From NCBI GenBank assembly GCA_052400665.1, contig JBQTGK010000002.1: a stretch of 64,000 nucleotides of DNA. One strand, written 5' to 3'. The notes beneath the pieces were generated by a model that was not told the origin of the DNA, ran no database searches, and was given only the letters and a program-made list of their open reading frames with translations. Shown here piece by piece: positions 9,543 through 19,438 of the stretch. The DNA is from JBQTGK01 sp052400665. GTDB lineage: Bacteria > Bacteroidota > Bacteroidia > Bacteroidales > Marinifilaceae. The position numbers and the translations under genes are program-made. The number at the start of each line of letters is the position of its first letter. The stretch's first letter is position 1.

Positions 9543-10826
9543 ATGAAGCATTTCGAAGTAGTTACCACAATTGGATTGGGGTATATCGGACTTCCTACGG
9601 CCTCACTTATTGCTAAAAGTGGGATTCGTGTGTATGGGGTAGATACAAATCTGAAAGTTGTTGAAGCCGTAAATCAGGGAAAAATAATTATTGTAGAACC
9701 CGATTTAGATAAACTTGTAAAGCAAGTTGTTGAAAATGAGTTTTTATCTGCCCATACAAACCCCATGGAAGCTGATGTTTATACCATAGCAGTTCCAACT
9801 CCTTTTAAGGGCAATCATGAGCCTGATATTTCTTACGTGATTAAGGCTGCTAACTCTGTAATTCCTTTATTAAAAGAGGGCGATTTATTTATTATTGAAT
9901 CAACATCTCCGGTTGGAACCACCGAAAAAGTACAGAATTTAATTTATTCAGTGCGTCCCGATTTAGAGAATAAAATATATATCGCATATTGTCCGGAACG
10001 TGTTTTACCTGGAAATATAATTTACGAACTGGAAAATAATGACAGAGTAATTGGAGGAATTAACGAAGAATCGACCGAAATGGCTTGCGAATTTTTTAGG
10101 CAATTTGTAATTGGTGAATTACATAAAACCGATTCAAAAACTGCCGAAATGTGCAAATTGGTAGAGAATTCTTCCAGAGATGTCCAAATTGCTTTTGCCA
10201 ACGAACTTTCTATTATCTGCGAAAAGGCCGGTATTAATGTTTGGAAACTTATAGAATTAGCGAACCGACACCCAAGGGTTAATATTCTAAATCCTGGTTG
10301 TGGAGTAGGAGGACATTGTATTGCGGTAGATCCTTACTTTATTGTTTCGGAATATCCGTTGGAAAGCCGAATTATTGGTAAAGCTCGTGAAATTAATAAT
10401 TACAAAACCTTTTGGTGTGTAGAAAAAATTAGAAATGCCCGATTGGAATTTAAAATTACCCATGCTTACGATCCAAAAATTGCAATAATGGGGATGGCTT
10501 TTAAGCCTAATATTGATGATTTAAGAGAGTCTCCAGCGCAGTATATTGTCAAAAAAGTGATAGATGAAGGATACAATGAAGTAATGGTGGTTGAGCCTAA
10601 TATTAGTAATCATGAAGAATATACATTAATCAATTTTAAATTGGCATTTGGAGAAGCTGATATTGTAATTTATTTGGTGGCTCACGATGAGTTTAAACTA
10701 TTACCCTTTACCAGAGAAAAATTAATTCTCGATTTTTGTGGCGTTACCCGATATCAGGATAAGGTATCAGAAGAAGTTTTTGTTGAGGCTGTAAAATTCA
10801 ACTCAATAAGAAATAAAATTTCCTGA
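9543..10826 (+). CDS. wecC: UDP-N-acetyl-D-mannosamine dehydrogenase
   Basis: Oxidises UDP-ManNAc twice with NAD+ to UDP-N-acetylmannosaminuronic acid. The 427 residues fit the UDP-glucose/GDP-mannose dehydrogenase family. The dinucleotide-binding turn GLGYIG is at about residue 12, the family segment ESTSPVGTTEKV at about 119, and the catalytic cysteine is Cys259 in GCGVGGHC. The C-terminal UDP-binding domain contains MAFKPNIDDLRESP. The specific substrate is inferred from the adjacent UDP-GlcNAc 2-epimerase; together they give the classic two-step UDP-ManNAcA route. It lies 18 bases after the antiterminator gene. Confidence 0.9.
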   Translation: MKHFEVVTTIGLGYIGLPTASLIAKSGIRVYGVDTNLKVVEAVNQGKIIIVEPDLDKLVKQVVENEFLSAHTNPMEADVYTIAVPTPFKGNHEPDISYVIKAANSVIPLLKEGDLFIIESTSPVGTTEKVQNLIYSVRPDLENKIYIAYCPERVLPGNIIYELENNDRVIGGINEESTEMACEFFRQFVIGELHKTDSKTAEMCKLVENSSRDVQIAFANELSIICEKAGINVWKLIELANRHPRVNILNPGCGVGGHCIAVDPYFIVSEYPLESRIIGKAREINNYKTFWCVEKIRNARLEFKITHAYDPKIAIMGMAFKPNIDDLRESPAQYIVKKVIDEGYNEVMVVEPNISNHEEYTLINFKLAFGEADIVIYLVAHDEFKLLPFTREKLILDFCGVTRYQDKVSEEVFVEAVKFNSIRNKIS

Positions 10827-10897
10827 TAAGCTCTAATTTTTACTTCTACATATATTTTGTTCTTGTTTAAAAAAAATCAAATTTAATCATTTTTCTT

Positions 10898-12121
10898 ATG
10901 GATGCTAGTAATAAATATCGTGTATTATTGGTATTTGGAACTCGACCCGAAGCTATAAAAATGGCTCCTTTGGTAAAAGAGTTTCAAAAATATACCGAAG
11001 AATTTGAAACTGTTGTTTGTGTAACCGGCCAACATCGCGAAATGTTAGATCAGGTATTAAACTTATTTGAAATAGTTCCTGATTATGATTTGCAAATTAT
11101 GAAATCGGGACAGGATTTATATGATATTTCTGGAAAAGTCTTATTAGGGATGAGAGATGTTTTAAAAGAAGCACAACCCGATTTGGTGCTTGTGCACGGC
11201 GATACAACAAGTTCTTCAATTACTGCTTTGGCTGCATATTACCAGCAAATTCCTGTTGCTCATGTTGAAGCAGGATTGCGCACTTTAAATTTGTATTCAC
11301 CGTGGCCCGAAGAAGCTAATCGGCAGATTACCGGACGCCTGGCACAATGGCATTTTGCTCCTACCATTATGGCTCAAAAAAATTTATTAGATGAGGGAAT
11401 TAGTAAAAACAGAATTATAGTAACAGGAAATACTGTAATTGATGCTCTACAGTTAACATTAACAAAAATTCATCGATCGTCGCGCGTGGTAATGAATATT
11501 GTAAATGCTTTGCAAGCCAAAGGAATACCAACAGGTTTGGTTGCCGAATGGGTATATCGGACCAGAAAAATGGTGTTGATAACAGGGCATAGAAGAGAAA
11601 ATTTTGGGAGAGGATTTATGAATATATGTGAGTCTGTTAAGTTTCTCGCCAATAGATATCCTGATGTTGATTTTGTATATCCAGTTCATCTAAATCCGAA
11701 CGTTCAAAAGCCTGTTTACGATATTCTAGGAGATGATTTAGCAAATGGCAAAGAGAAGAGTAAAAATATTTACTTAATCGATCCTGTTGAATATTTGCCT
11801 TTTGTGTATCTAATGAATTTGTCTCATATCATATTAACCGATTCGGGAGGAATTCAAGAGGAAGCTCCTTTTTTAGGAAAGCCAGTTTTGGTAATGAGAG
11901 ATACCACAGAGCGTCCCGAAGCCTTAAACGCAGGAACAGTAAAGTTAGTAGGCACCGATTCTCAAAAAATTATTGAATCGGTAGAATTTCTTTTTGAAGA
12001 AGAACTTACTTACCGAAAAATGGCTCAGGCTATAAATCCTTACGGAGATGGTAAGGCATGTATTCGAATTGTTCAGGAAATAAAAAAATCATTAGAAGTT
12101 AAAGAGCGAGGTGTTGCCTAG
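10898..12121 (+). CDS. wecB: UDP-N-acetylglucosamine 2-epimerase (non-hydrolysing)
   Basis: Interconverts UDP-GlcNAc and UDP-ManNAc, supplying the substrate of the preceding dehydrogenase. The 407 residues contain the usual signatures: FGTRPEAIKMAPL at the N-terminus, HVEAGLRT with a PEEANR tail near residues 125-150, TGHRREN near 228, and the nucleotide-binding DSGGIQEEAPFLGKP near 314. The protein is somewhat longer than the roughly 375 residues common in the family because of an insertion around residues 185-225. The flippase gene begins only three bases after its stop codon, indicating one transcript. Confidence 0.95.
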   Translation: MDASNKYRVLLVFGTRPEAIKMAPLVKEFQKYTEEFETVVCVTGQHREMLDQVLNLFEIVPDYDLQIMKSGQDLYDISGKVLLGMRDVLKEAQPDLVLVHGDTTSSSITALAAYYQQIPVAHVEAGLRTLNLYSPWPEEANRQITGRLAQWHFAPTIMAQKNLLDEGISKNRIIVTGNTVIDALQLTLTKIHRSSRVVMNIVNALQAKGIPTGLVAEWVYRTRKMVLITGHRRENFGRGFMNICESVKFLANRYPDVDFVYPVHLNPNVQKPVYDILGDDLANGKEKSKNIYLIDPVEYLPFVYLMNLSHIILTDSGGIQEEAPFLGKPVLVMRDTTERPEALNAGTVKLVGTDSQKIIESVEFLFEEELTYRKMAQAINPYGDGKACIRIVQEIKKSLEVKERGVA

Positions 12122-12124
12122 AGT

Positions 12125-13585
12125 ATGTCCGATTTAAAAAGCCAAACAATTAAAGGTGTTTTCTGGAGTTTTATAGAAAAGTTTGGGAGTCAGTTTATTT
12201 TACTGATATCACAAATTGTTTTAGCAAGGTTGCTGGAACCGGAAGATTTTGGTTTATTGGGAATGATTGCCATATTTATAGCAATATCTCAGGCTTTTAT
12301 TGATAGTGGTTTCGATAATGCTTTGATTCAAAAAAAGAATCCCACACAAGTTGATTTTTCCACAGTCTTTTTTTTTAATATCAGCATAGCTTCTGTTTTG
12401 TACCTTATTTTATTTTTAGCAGCTCCACTTATTGCTGATTTTTTTAGATCTCCGCACTTGTTAAATTTAACAAGAGTTGTTTGCTTAATATTAATAATTA
12501 ATTCGTTTGGACTCATTCAATTTGTAAAGTTCAAAATTGATATGGACTTTAGAACCATAGCTCAGGTTGTGGTAATTGCAAATCTGTTTTCGGCAGTAAT
12601 CGGAATCTCAATGGCACTCACGAATTTTGGTGTTTGGGCATTAGCCGGACAAATTCTGTCAATGTATTTTTTTAGAACTTTATTGTTTTGGTTTAAAAGT
12701 AGCTGGAAACCTTCTTTTGTATTTTCTATTCAATCGTTTAAAGGTCTGTTTAATTTTGGTTCGAAGTTACTTTTGTCCGGACTAATTAATCAAACATTCG
12801 AGAATATTTACTTATTGGTAATTGGCCGGATGTTTTCGGCTACAGCCCTTGGGTTTTATGATCAGGCAAGAAAGTTTCAGCAAGTTCCTGTTGCAACATT
12901 GGCGCAAGTAGTCGGGAATGTTACTTTTCCAGCTTTTTCGAAAATTCAGGACGAAAACGAGCGTCTTCGCATTGGCTTTAGCAAACTTATAAAGCTATTA
13001 GTTTTTATAAATTTTCCTCTCATGATTGGATTGGCAGTAATGGCTGATCCCTTATTAATCGTAATTCTGGGTGCCAAATGGCAGCCTACAGTTCCTTATT
13101 TTCAGTTGTTATGTGTTGCTGGAATGATTTATACGGTACATACTTCGAATCTTAACATTTTAAAGGTAAAAGGTCGTTCCGATTTATTTCTTTATCTGGA
13201 AATAATTAAAAAAGGAATTGTAGTTATTGCCATTGCCGTTGGATTACAATGGGGAATTATTGGCTTGATATTGGGGCAGATATTTACCTCATTTGTAAGC
13301 TTTTTTATAAATGCATTTTTTACCGGGAAATTAATTTCCTATACAATATCAGATCAATTAAAAGACATGAGTCAGGCATTCCTGATTACGATTTTTACAG
13401 CTGCTGTAATGAGTCTTGGTTGGTTAATTCAAAATCAAATTTTAACTCTCTTATATCAGATACTTAGTGGTATCGGTACGTATTTGCTACTAGCTTTTAT
13501 CACAAAACAAGAAGCTATTAGCGATGGTTTATTAATTCTTAAAGAACTAATGCCAACACAAAGATGGAAAAACGTAAAATCTTAG
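12125..13585 (+). CDS. Wzx-type oligosaccharide flippase (MOP superfamily)
   Basis: 486-residue, very hydrophobic protein with about 12-14 predicted membrane helices and the polysaccharide-transporter start GVFWSFIEKFGSQFILLISQIVLARLL (shown in part), including the ARLLxPEDFGLLG turn. It should move undecaprenyl-linked repeat units across the inner membrane. This assignment is supported by the polymerase, priming transferase and Wza/Wzc-like genes in the same locus. Its last 22 bases overlap the next gene in another frame, suggesting translational coupling. Confidence 0.92.
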   Translation: MSDLKSQTIKGVFWSFIEKFGSQFILLISQIVLARLLEPEDFGLLGMIAIFIAISQAFIDSGFDNALIQKKNPTQVDFSTVFFFNISIASVLYLILFLAAPLIADFFRSPHLLNLTRVVCLILIINSFGLIQFVKFKIDMDFRTIAQVVVIANLFSAVIGISMALTNFGVWALAGQILSMYFFRTLLFWFKSSWKPSFVFSIQSFKGLFNFGSKLLLSGLINQTFENIYLLVIGRMFSATALGFYDQARKFQQVPVATLAQVVGNVTFPAFSKIQDENERLRIGFSKLIKLLVFINFPLMIGLAVMADPLLIVILGAKWQPTVPYFQLLCVAGMIYTVHTSNLNILKVKGRSDLFLYLEIIKKGIVVIAIAVGLQWGIIGLILGQIFTSFVSFFINAFFTGKLISYTISDQLKDMSQAFLITIFTAAVMSLGWLIQNQILTLLYQILSGIGTYLLLAFITKQEAISDGLLILKELMPTQRWKNVKS

Positions 13586-14745
13586 TAACCAGACCTCAAT
13601 TGCCTCCTTTAAACGAGTTTATTCCGCTTTTAGCTGATATTTGGGAAAGTAGATGGTTGACAAATAATGGCAAATATCATCAGGAATTTGAGAAAGCATT
13701 GGCACATTATTTAGGTGTTCCCTATGTTTGTTTATTTGCAAACGGAACATTGGCTTTAATGGCAGCCTTACAATGTTTACGAATAAAAGGTGAGGTAATT
13801 ACCACTCCTTATAGTTTTGTTGCGACTACACATTCGCTTAAATGGAATCATATAAAACCTGTTTTTGTAGACATAGAACCAGATTACTGTAATTTAGATC
13901 CTGCAAAAATTGAAGCCGCAATAAGTCCGCAAACAACAGCAATTTTGCCTGTCCATGTTTATGGTAATCCTTGTGCTGTTGATCAGATTCAGAACCTTGC
14001 GGATATATACGGATTAAAAGTAATTTACGATGCAGCACATGCTTTTGGGGTTCGTAAAAATGGTTCAAGTATATTTAATTATGGGGATTTATCGATTGTT
14101 AGTTTTCATGCTACTAAAGTTTTTAATACAGTTGAAGGAGGAGCAATTATTTGTCATGATTTAAAAACAAAAAAAAGAATCGATTACCTTAAGAATTTCG
14201 GTATTGCGAATGAAACAACAGTAATCGGACCAGGGATTAACGCTAAAATGAACGAATTGCAAGCTGCCTATGGATTATTGCAATTGAAATATTTCGATAC
14301 GGTAATTGATGCACGAAAATACATTACCGATAAATATAAGAAAGGTTTGCAAAGTATTGCTGGTATCCGTTTTTTGGATGTTGCCGATGATATTGATTAT
14401 AATTATGCTTATTTCCCTGTTTTTATTGATGAATTACAGTTTGGACAAAGTCGAGATGCTGTCTTCGAAGAACTTAAAAAACATGATATTTTTGCGCGCA
14501 GATATTTTTATCCACTAATTAGCGAATTTCCAACCTACCGAAGCTTACCATCTGCAAAAGGATTACATGTAGCACATGAAATGTCGAGACAAATTATCTG
14601 CTTGCCACTTTATCCAGACCTACCCGATGAAATTGTTGATTTAATAATTTCTATAATAGAGAATATGTCGGAAGTGTCTGCAGCCAAAATATCTGTTAAT
14701 GTTTTAAGTGATTTAAACAGGAATCATGATCTTCATAAAAAGTAA
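13564..14745 (+). CDS. DegT/DnrJ/EryC1/StrS sugar aminotransferase
   Basis: PLP-dependent transaminase of nucleotide-sugar synthesis, 393 residues. The PLP lysine is Lys185 in SFHATKVFNTVEGG. Other family landmarks are TPYSFVATTHS (about 80), an Asp-Ala-Ala-His segment (DAAHAFG, about 159), and GINAKMNELQAA near 222. It normally transfers an amino group from glutamate to a keto sugar, but no matching dehydratase lies in the window, so the substrate must be made elsewhere or the donor differs. The start overlaps the end of the flippase gene by 22 bases. Confidence 0.92.
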   Translation: MEKRKILVTRPQLPPLNEFIPLLADIWESRWLTNNGKYHQEFEKALAHYLGVPYVCLFANGTLALMAALQCLRIKGEVITTPYSFVATTHSLKWNHIKPVFVDIEPDYCNLDPAKIEAAISPQTTAILPVHVYGNPCAVDQIQNLADIYGLKVIYDAAHAFGVRKNGSSIFNYGDLSIVSFHATKVFNTVEGGAIICHDLKTKKRIDYLKNFGIANETTVIGPGINAKMNELQAAYGLLQLKYFDTVIDARKYITDKYKKGLQSIAGIRFLDVADDIDYNYAYFPVFIDELQFGQSRDAVFEELKKHDIFARRYFYPLISEFPTYRSLPSAKGLHVAHEMSRQIICLPLYPDLPDEIVDLIISIIENMSEVSAAKISVNVLSDLNRNHDLHKK

Positions 14746-14782
14746 GCTCAATCATATTATTGATATTTTTTGATAAATAGAT

Positions 14783-15745
14783 ATGGAAAAACCATTGGTG
14801 AGTGTTAAAACAATAACTTACAATCATCAGGAATACATTGCCCAGTGTATAGAAGGGGTTATGAAACAGAAAACGAACTTCTCATTTGAATATATTATTG
14901 CAGAAGATTGTAGTACCGACCATACTTTGGAAATTGTTAAGGAATATGCCAATAAATATCCTGAAATTATAAAAGTAATAAGCAGCGATAATAATGTTGG
15001 AGCATGCGAGAATGATCACCGATCGGAATTGGCATGCACAGGAAAATATGTAGCATTATGCGAAGGTGATGATTACTGGACAGACCCTTTTAAATTACAA
15101 AAACAGATAGATTTTTTGCAGGCCAATCCCGATTATGGCCTGGTGCATTCTAGTTTTTCTTGTTTAACAGATAAAAAAATACTTGAAGATGTGTGGGGGA
15201 ATAATACGGTTCCAACTGGCAATATATTAGATAGTTTAATTAAAGGAAACTGTATTGCTACGGGAACGGTGTGTGTACGAAACGATTTGTTAAAAAAAAT
15301 TAGAATAGGTCAAATTATAAAAAAACAGAATTGGGGAATGGGTGATTATCCTTTGTGGATAGAAATTGCAGCCGTGTCGAAAATCGGGTATATTACGGAT
15401 GTAACTTCGGTGTATAGAGTTCATTTTGGATCGATAACACATGGTTTAAATTGGGAAGGAGAATATAATTTTTTTATGGATCGCTATCGAATAAAAAGAT
15501 ATTATGCCAAAAAATATAAACAAGAAAATATTTTGCCGTCTATTGATGAGATGTACCATAGAGAGTTACTTAAATATGCTATTTTTCTAAGAGATAAAAA
15601 GCTTAGAAATAATTGTATTAGCTACTTCGAAAAAGCGAAAACAATAAAGGATTTACCCTTTTTATGTTTCTCTAAATTTTCTTTTCTAGATTCCATTTTT
15701 AAGTTTATATATCGCTCAAAAAAACGTTTTATAGCAAGTGTTTAG
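14783..15745 (+). CDS. GT2 family glycosyltransferase (copy A)
   Basis: 320-residue inverting transferase of the GT-A fold. The N-terminus PLVSVKTITYNHQEYI begins the nucleotide-binding fold, and a D-x-D-like acidic pair lies in CEGDDYW near residue 94. No membrane helix is visible, so it should act at the cytoplasmic face of the membrane on a lipid-linked sugar. It is clearly paralogous to the transferase at 23907-24875 along its whole length; segments such as KQIDFL and ANPDYG are shared. Donor and acceptor sugars cannot be read from the sequence. Confidence 0.92.
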   Translation: MEKPLVSVKTITYNHQEYIAQCIEGVMKQKTNFSFEYIIAEDCSTDHTLEIVKEYANKYPEIIKVISSDNNVGACENDHRSELACTGKYVALCEGDDYWTDPFKLQKQIDFLQANPDYGLVHSSFSCLTDKKILEDVWGNNTVPTGNILDSLIKGNCIATGTVCVRNDLLKKIRIGQIIKKQNWGMGDYPLWIEIAAVSKIGYITDVTSVYRVHFGSITHGLNWEGEYNFFMDRYRIKRYYAKKYKQENILPSIDEMYHRELLKYAIFLRDKKLRNNCISYFEKAKTIKDLPFLCFSKFSFLDSIFKFIYRSKKRFIASV

Positions 15746-15788
15746 TTCGTAATAATATGTTTTATACAAATTTGCAACTCAGGAAATC

Positions 15789-16994
15789 ATGACAGATAGA
15801 CAAAAAAGATTGTTAATCCTAGGTGGGTCGCCTTTTCAAATTCCCTGCATTGAGTATGCAAAATCGAAAGGGTATTATGTAATTACATGCGATTATTGTC
15901 CTGATAATCCTGGGCATAAATATGCCGATGAATACTATAATGTGAGCACTACCAATTTACAGTCGGTACTAAAGTTATCCAGAAAGTTGGAAATTGATGG
16001 GATATTGGCTTATGCATCCGATCCGGCAGCTCCTACGGCAGCTTATGTTACCGAAAAAATGGGTTTGCCAGGAAATCCATATAAATCTGTAAAAATATTA
16101 TCAGAGAAAGATCTTTATCGTAGTTTTTTAAGACAGAATAACTTTAATACTCCTTGGTATGGAGGATTTAATAACTTAAAGGAATTCGCAAAATCTTCAT
16201 CTCAGTTTTCTTATCCTGTTTTGGTTAAACCAGTAGATTCGAGTGGAAGTAAGGGAATTTCGGCAGTCAATAATTTTTGGGAAATGGATAAAGCAATTAA
16301 TTATGCCATTAAATTTTCCCGATCGAAAAGGTTTATTGTTGAAGAGTTTATAGAGAAGAAATATCCTCAACTCGATGGAGATATTTTTGTTTATGATGGA
16401 AAAATTATTGCCTATTATTTAGGCGATCAGCGCAATGATGTTGCTGTTAATCCTTTTGTTCCTTCTAGTATAAATTATCCTTCACTACTTCCGCAATGGG
16501 TGCACGACACAATAAAAACAGATTTACAACGGGCAATTGATTTATTGAAAATTAAAATGGGCGGTTTTAATATTGAAGTAATCGTAAATGAGAATGATGA
16601 GGTTTATCTTATTGAAATGGGCGCAAGAAATGGAGGAAATTGTATTCCTGAGATTATTAAATGTGCCAGTAATGTTGATATGATAAAAATGAGTGTGGAT
16701 ACATGTATGGGGCTAGAGCCAAGTATCTTAGAGCAAAAGCTAATCGATAGCTTTTATACAACTTATGTAATACATTCAAATAAAGATGGATATTTTAAAT
16801 CTGTAGAGTTGGATGATGTCATTTCTAAATATGTTTTAGATGTAAAATTAATGGTTCAGGAAGGAGAAGAAGTTTTAAAGTTTAATGGTTCGAATTGTAC
16901 AGTTGGAGTTGGTTTATTCGAATTTCCCGATTTACAAGTACGCGATAAAATGATGAATAATATAGAACAATTAATAAAAGTAGAACTCGAGTAA
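15789..16994 (+). CDS. ATP-grasp domain protein
   Basis: 401-residue ATP-grasp enzyme resembling carbamoyl-phosphate synthase/PurK-type ligases. There is an N-terminal Rossmann-like preATP domain (LLILGGSPFQIPCIEYAKS), then an ATP-binding region with VLVKPVDSSGSKGI near residue 145 and the metal-binding VYLIEMGARNGGN near 275. Such enzymes join a carboxylate to an amine, thiol or other nucleophile with ATP. In a polysaccharide locus this suggests synthesis of an amide-linked substituent or precursor, but the substrate is unknown. It lies between a glycosyltransferase and the polymerase. Confidence 0.88.
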   Translation: MTDRQKRLLILGGSPFQIPCIEYAKSKGYYVITCDYCPDNPGHKYADEYYNVSTTNLQSVLKLSRKLEIDGILAYASDPAAPTAAYVTEKMGLPGNPYKSVKILSEKDLYRSFLRQNNFNTPWYGGFNNLKEFAKSSSQFSYPVLVKPVDSSGSKGISAVNNFWEMDKAINYAIKFSRSKRFIVEEFIEKKYPQLDGDIFVYDGKIIAYYLGDQRNDVAVNPFVPSSINYPSLLPQWVHDTIKTDLQRAIDLLKIKMGGFNIEVIVNENDEVYLIEMGARNGGNCIPEIIKCASNVDMIKMSVDTCMGLEPSILEQKLIDSFYTTYVIHSNKDGYFKSVELDDVISKYVLDVKLMVQEGEEVLKFNGSNCTVGVGLFEFPDLQVRDKMMNNIEQLIKVELE

Positions 16995-17001
16995 TTACAA
17001 A

Positions 17002-18240
17002 ATGAAGTATATAAAAATAGGATTTCTATTCCTGATTTTTTTTATAGCATTTTATCTTAAAAGCTTTACAATTGGAGGTTTCGAATTGGTTTATGCCTGG
17101 AAACTACCTTTACTATTTTATTTGATATATCAGCTTGCCGGTCAGGAAATAAAATATGCATTTCTTGTGTTGGGTTATGCTTTTGCCATTAAAAATATTA
17201 TTAATGTTTCATTTTTTGATTTTCCCCTCGATACATTCATAAATTTTATAAAATACATGAGTATACCCTTATTTGCTCATTGGATTTTGTTAAATGTTAA
17301 TAGCCTTAAATCGTTACAAATATTGCGTATTGTCCCTGTATATTTGTCTGTGTTTTTTATTATTAGTAATGTTCCTTTTTACCTGGGAATAATTTCTGCT
17401 CCAGTTCAAACTATGATGTGGCTGGAAGATTCTCAGTTAGACGGATTAATAGGGATCTTAGGAGCTGCACATTATTCTTCGGTTGTTCTGGCTGTTACAT
17501 CGGTAATTTTGCTCGAGTTTTTAATAAAAAAAAGAGCACAAGGTTTTATAAATGTAATTTTAATTTTTGTGCTTTTGTTGGGTTTGTTTTTTCTATTTAA
17601 AACCTATGCAAGAACAGGATGGTTGATGTTTGTACTTGGATCTTTTGTGCTGTTTATTCGGAATATATCGTTTAAGAATATGGGTAAAATAGCTATTGTT
17701 TCTATGGTATTAATAGGTGGCTTGTTTTTCCTATTTCAAACAAATGAGGGATTTCGACGGAGAGTTTTAGACGAACGAGCAGGTCAGGAAGAACAATCAA
17801 CCTATGAAACAGTTGGTTCGGGAAGGCTTAAAATTGCAGAAATATATCTTGAAAATTTATATGAGAGTAATTTTCTTACCTATTTAATTGGTATGGGTAT
17901 GGAAGAATCGATTCTTAGGTTCGAGAGAAAAGATGGGACTCCTCTTTTTGCGCACAATGGATTTATTCAAACGCTTGTAGATAATGGTCTTATAGGTTTT
18001 GCTTTGTATTTGATGTTTTTGATATTGATTTATCAGGCGATTTCTAAATCCGTAAGTAGTCATAATCAATTGGCTGTGGCAATTTTTTTTATGTTTATTT
18101 CATGTCTGGCTACACAGCAGGCAAATTACTTTTTACTCGATGTTTTTTTGTCTGTATATATTGGCATAGTACTTATTGAAGATCGTATTAATTTACATGT
18201 TCATTACCAAAAAATCAAACCTAAATTAGTATCTGATTAA
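17002..18240 (+). CDS. Wzy-like O-antigen/capsule polymerase
   Basis: 412-residue integral membrane protein with roughly ten hydrophobic segments and a larger periplasmic loop at about 240-310 that contains charged segments (FRRRVLDERAG, GSGRLKIAEIY, FAHNGFIQTLVDNGLIG). The GSGR and HNGFIQ features are typical of the Wzy/WaaL ligase-polymerase fold. It is the only polymerase candidate in the locus and should join repeat units at the periplasmic face. Polymerase sequences diverge strongly, so the call rests on topology, loop motifs and context. Confidence 0.82.
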   Translation: MKYIKIGFLFLIFFIAFYLKSFTIGGFELVYAWKLPLLFYLIYQLAGQEIKYAFLVLGYAFAIKNIINVSFFDFPLDTFINFIKYMSIPLFAHWILLNVNSLKSLQILRIVPVYLSVFFIISNVPFYLGIISAPVQTMMWLEDSQLDGLIGILGAAHYSSVVLAVTSVILLEFLIKKRAQGFINVILIFVLLLGLFFLFKTYARTGWLMFVLGSFVLFIRNISFKNMGKIAIVSMVLIGGLFFLFQTNEGFRRRVLDERAGQEEQSTYETVGSGRLKIAEIYLENLYESNFLTYLIGMGMEESILRFERKDGTPLFAHNGFIQTLVDNGLIGFALYLMFLILIYQAISKSVSSHNQLAVAIFFMFISCLATQQANYFLLDVFLSVYIGIVLIEDRINLHVHYQKIKPKLVSD

Positions 18241-18260
18241 AAACTTATTTGTTTATTAGT

Positions 18261-18296
18261 GCATCTGTTTTAGATGTTTACTGTAAAAACAGATGC
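18261..18296 (+). other. Intra-operon hairpin after the polymerase gene
   Basis: Perfect 11-bp stem GCATCTGTTTT (18261-18271) / AAAACAGATGC (18286-18296), loop of 14 bases. It lies in the 121-base gap between the polymerase and the FemAB-like gene. No T-run follows, so it is more likely a transcript-stability or attenuation element than a full terminator. Confidence 0.5.
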
Positions 18297-18361
18297 AAGT
18301 TTATCCATAAATTTATTATAAAATATCCGTTCATTTTATTCATAAACATAATTAAAAGGAA

Positions 18362-19438
18362 ATGTATACTTTTCAATTTATTTCATTGAGTGAACTGGGG
18401 CAGGTAGAGTATAAAGGGGAATTTCCTAGTTGTCAATATAAGTGGATAAAAGACTGGTATTCAGTTTTTAAAAATGTTGAGAATAATGTTATAGGTTATA
18501 AGAAAAAGCCTTATATAATTGCTGCTTATACAAATAATACTTTGGTAGCTATTGTTCCATTGGTTAAGTTATGCAGGGTTTATTGTAGGTGCATTCGTTT
18601 AGAATTTATTGAATTTTTAGATCAGCAATGGAGTAGTATGGGAAATGATATTATATCCGTTAAACCTTTACAGCATAGTTTTGTAAATGAACTAATTTAT
18701 TGGATTGAGAAGAATATTAACTATCACTTTATTTTCCTGAAATATCTACCAAAATCGACCATATTAAAAGAAAAGTATAAAATGTATCATTATTCTGGAA
18801 TTCCGTTTATACCTCTTTCTAAATATCAAGATTATCAGGATTTTAGAACGAGAGGTTATAAAAAAAGATTTCGAAAGCAATTGGATAGAACTTACCGAAA
18901 AATAGAGCGAGATGGTTTTACTTTTGATTTGTCGTTTGAAGATGTAAACGAAACCAATTTTGAAGATATTAAAAGAATTTCCAGGACAAAAAAACTTGAT
19001 GGCAAAGGCTTTTTGTATGGAGACTCCAAAAAGGAAGAGTTTTATTTGAAACTGTTTAAGCATTATTCTTCTAAAGTTGTACTCGTTAAATTGAATAATC
19101 AGCCAGTAGCCTATGTTGTTAATATTGAGTGTAATGGTGTTAGAATAGGTGTAGATTGTGCTTTTGATAGAGAGTATCGTACATATGGCGTAGGTATACA
19201 GTGTATGAATGGTAATATTAAGTATAGTTTTACTGCTAAAAATGATCAGTTTTCTTTTGGTGATGGATTAGATCCTTATAAATTTCAGTTTACACATTGT
19301 GCAGAGCCTCTTTATATGTGTTTTGATTTTAAATACAGTTTCAAATCTATACTTGCTTTGCCTTTTTTAATGTATCTGATAAATAAGAAAGATAAAGAGG
19401 TTTATAATCAGCTTCAAAAAGTAGATTGTAATGAGTAG
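18362..19438 (+). CDS. FemAB/GNAT-like acyltransferase (copy A)
   Basis: 358-residue protein of the BioF2-like (Acetyltransf_6) GNAT family. The N-terminal half carries WSSMGNDI and a Tyr/Trp-rich core; the second GNAT half has RISRTKKLDGKGFLYGD near residue 205 and DCAFDREYRTYGVGI near 262, typical of this acyl-transfer fold. Members in capsule loci are thought to acylate or aminoacylate sugar amines, but no substrate is known here. It is paralogous to 24919-26001: both share FLEFLxQQWSS-like and DPYKFKF-like segments. The stop codon overlaps the start of the deacetylase gene. Confidence 0.85.
   Translation: MYTFQFISLSELGQVEYKGEFPSCQYKWIKDWYSVFKNVENNVIGYKKKPYIIAAYTNNTLVAIVPLVKLCRVYCRCIRLEFIEFLDQQWSSMGNDIISVKPLQHSFVNELIYWIEKNINYHFIFLKYLPKSTILKEKYKMYHYSGIPFIPLSKYQDYQDFRTRGYKKRFRKQLDRTYRKIERDGFTFDLSFEDVNETNFEDIKRISRTKKLDGKGFLYGDSKKEEFYLKLFKHYSSKVVLVKLNNQPVAYVVNIECNGVRIGVDCAFDREYRTYGVGIQCMNGNIKYSFTAKNDQFSFGDGLDPYKFQFTHCAEPLYMCFDFKYSFKSILALPFLMYLINKKDKEVYNQLQKVDCNE

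Noticed and set aside
13249..13467. Plus-strand ORF inside the flippase gene
   Set aside because: It is another frame of the flippase coding region and lacks any recognisable domain.
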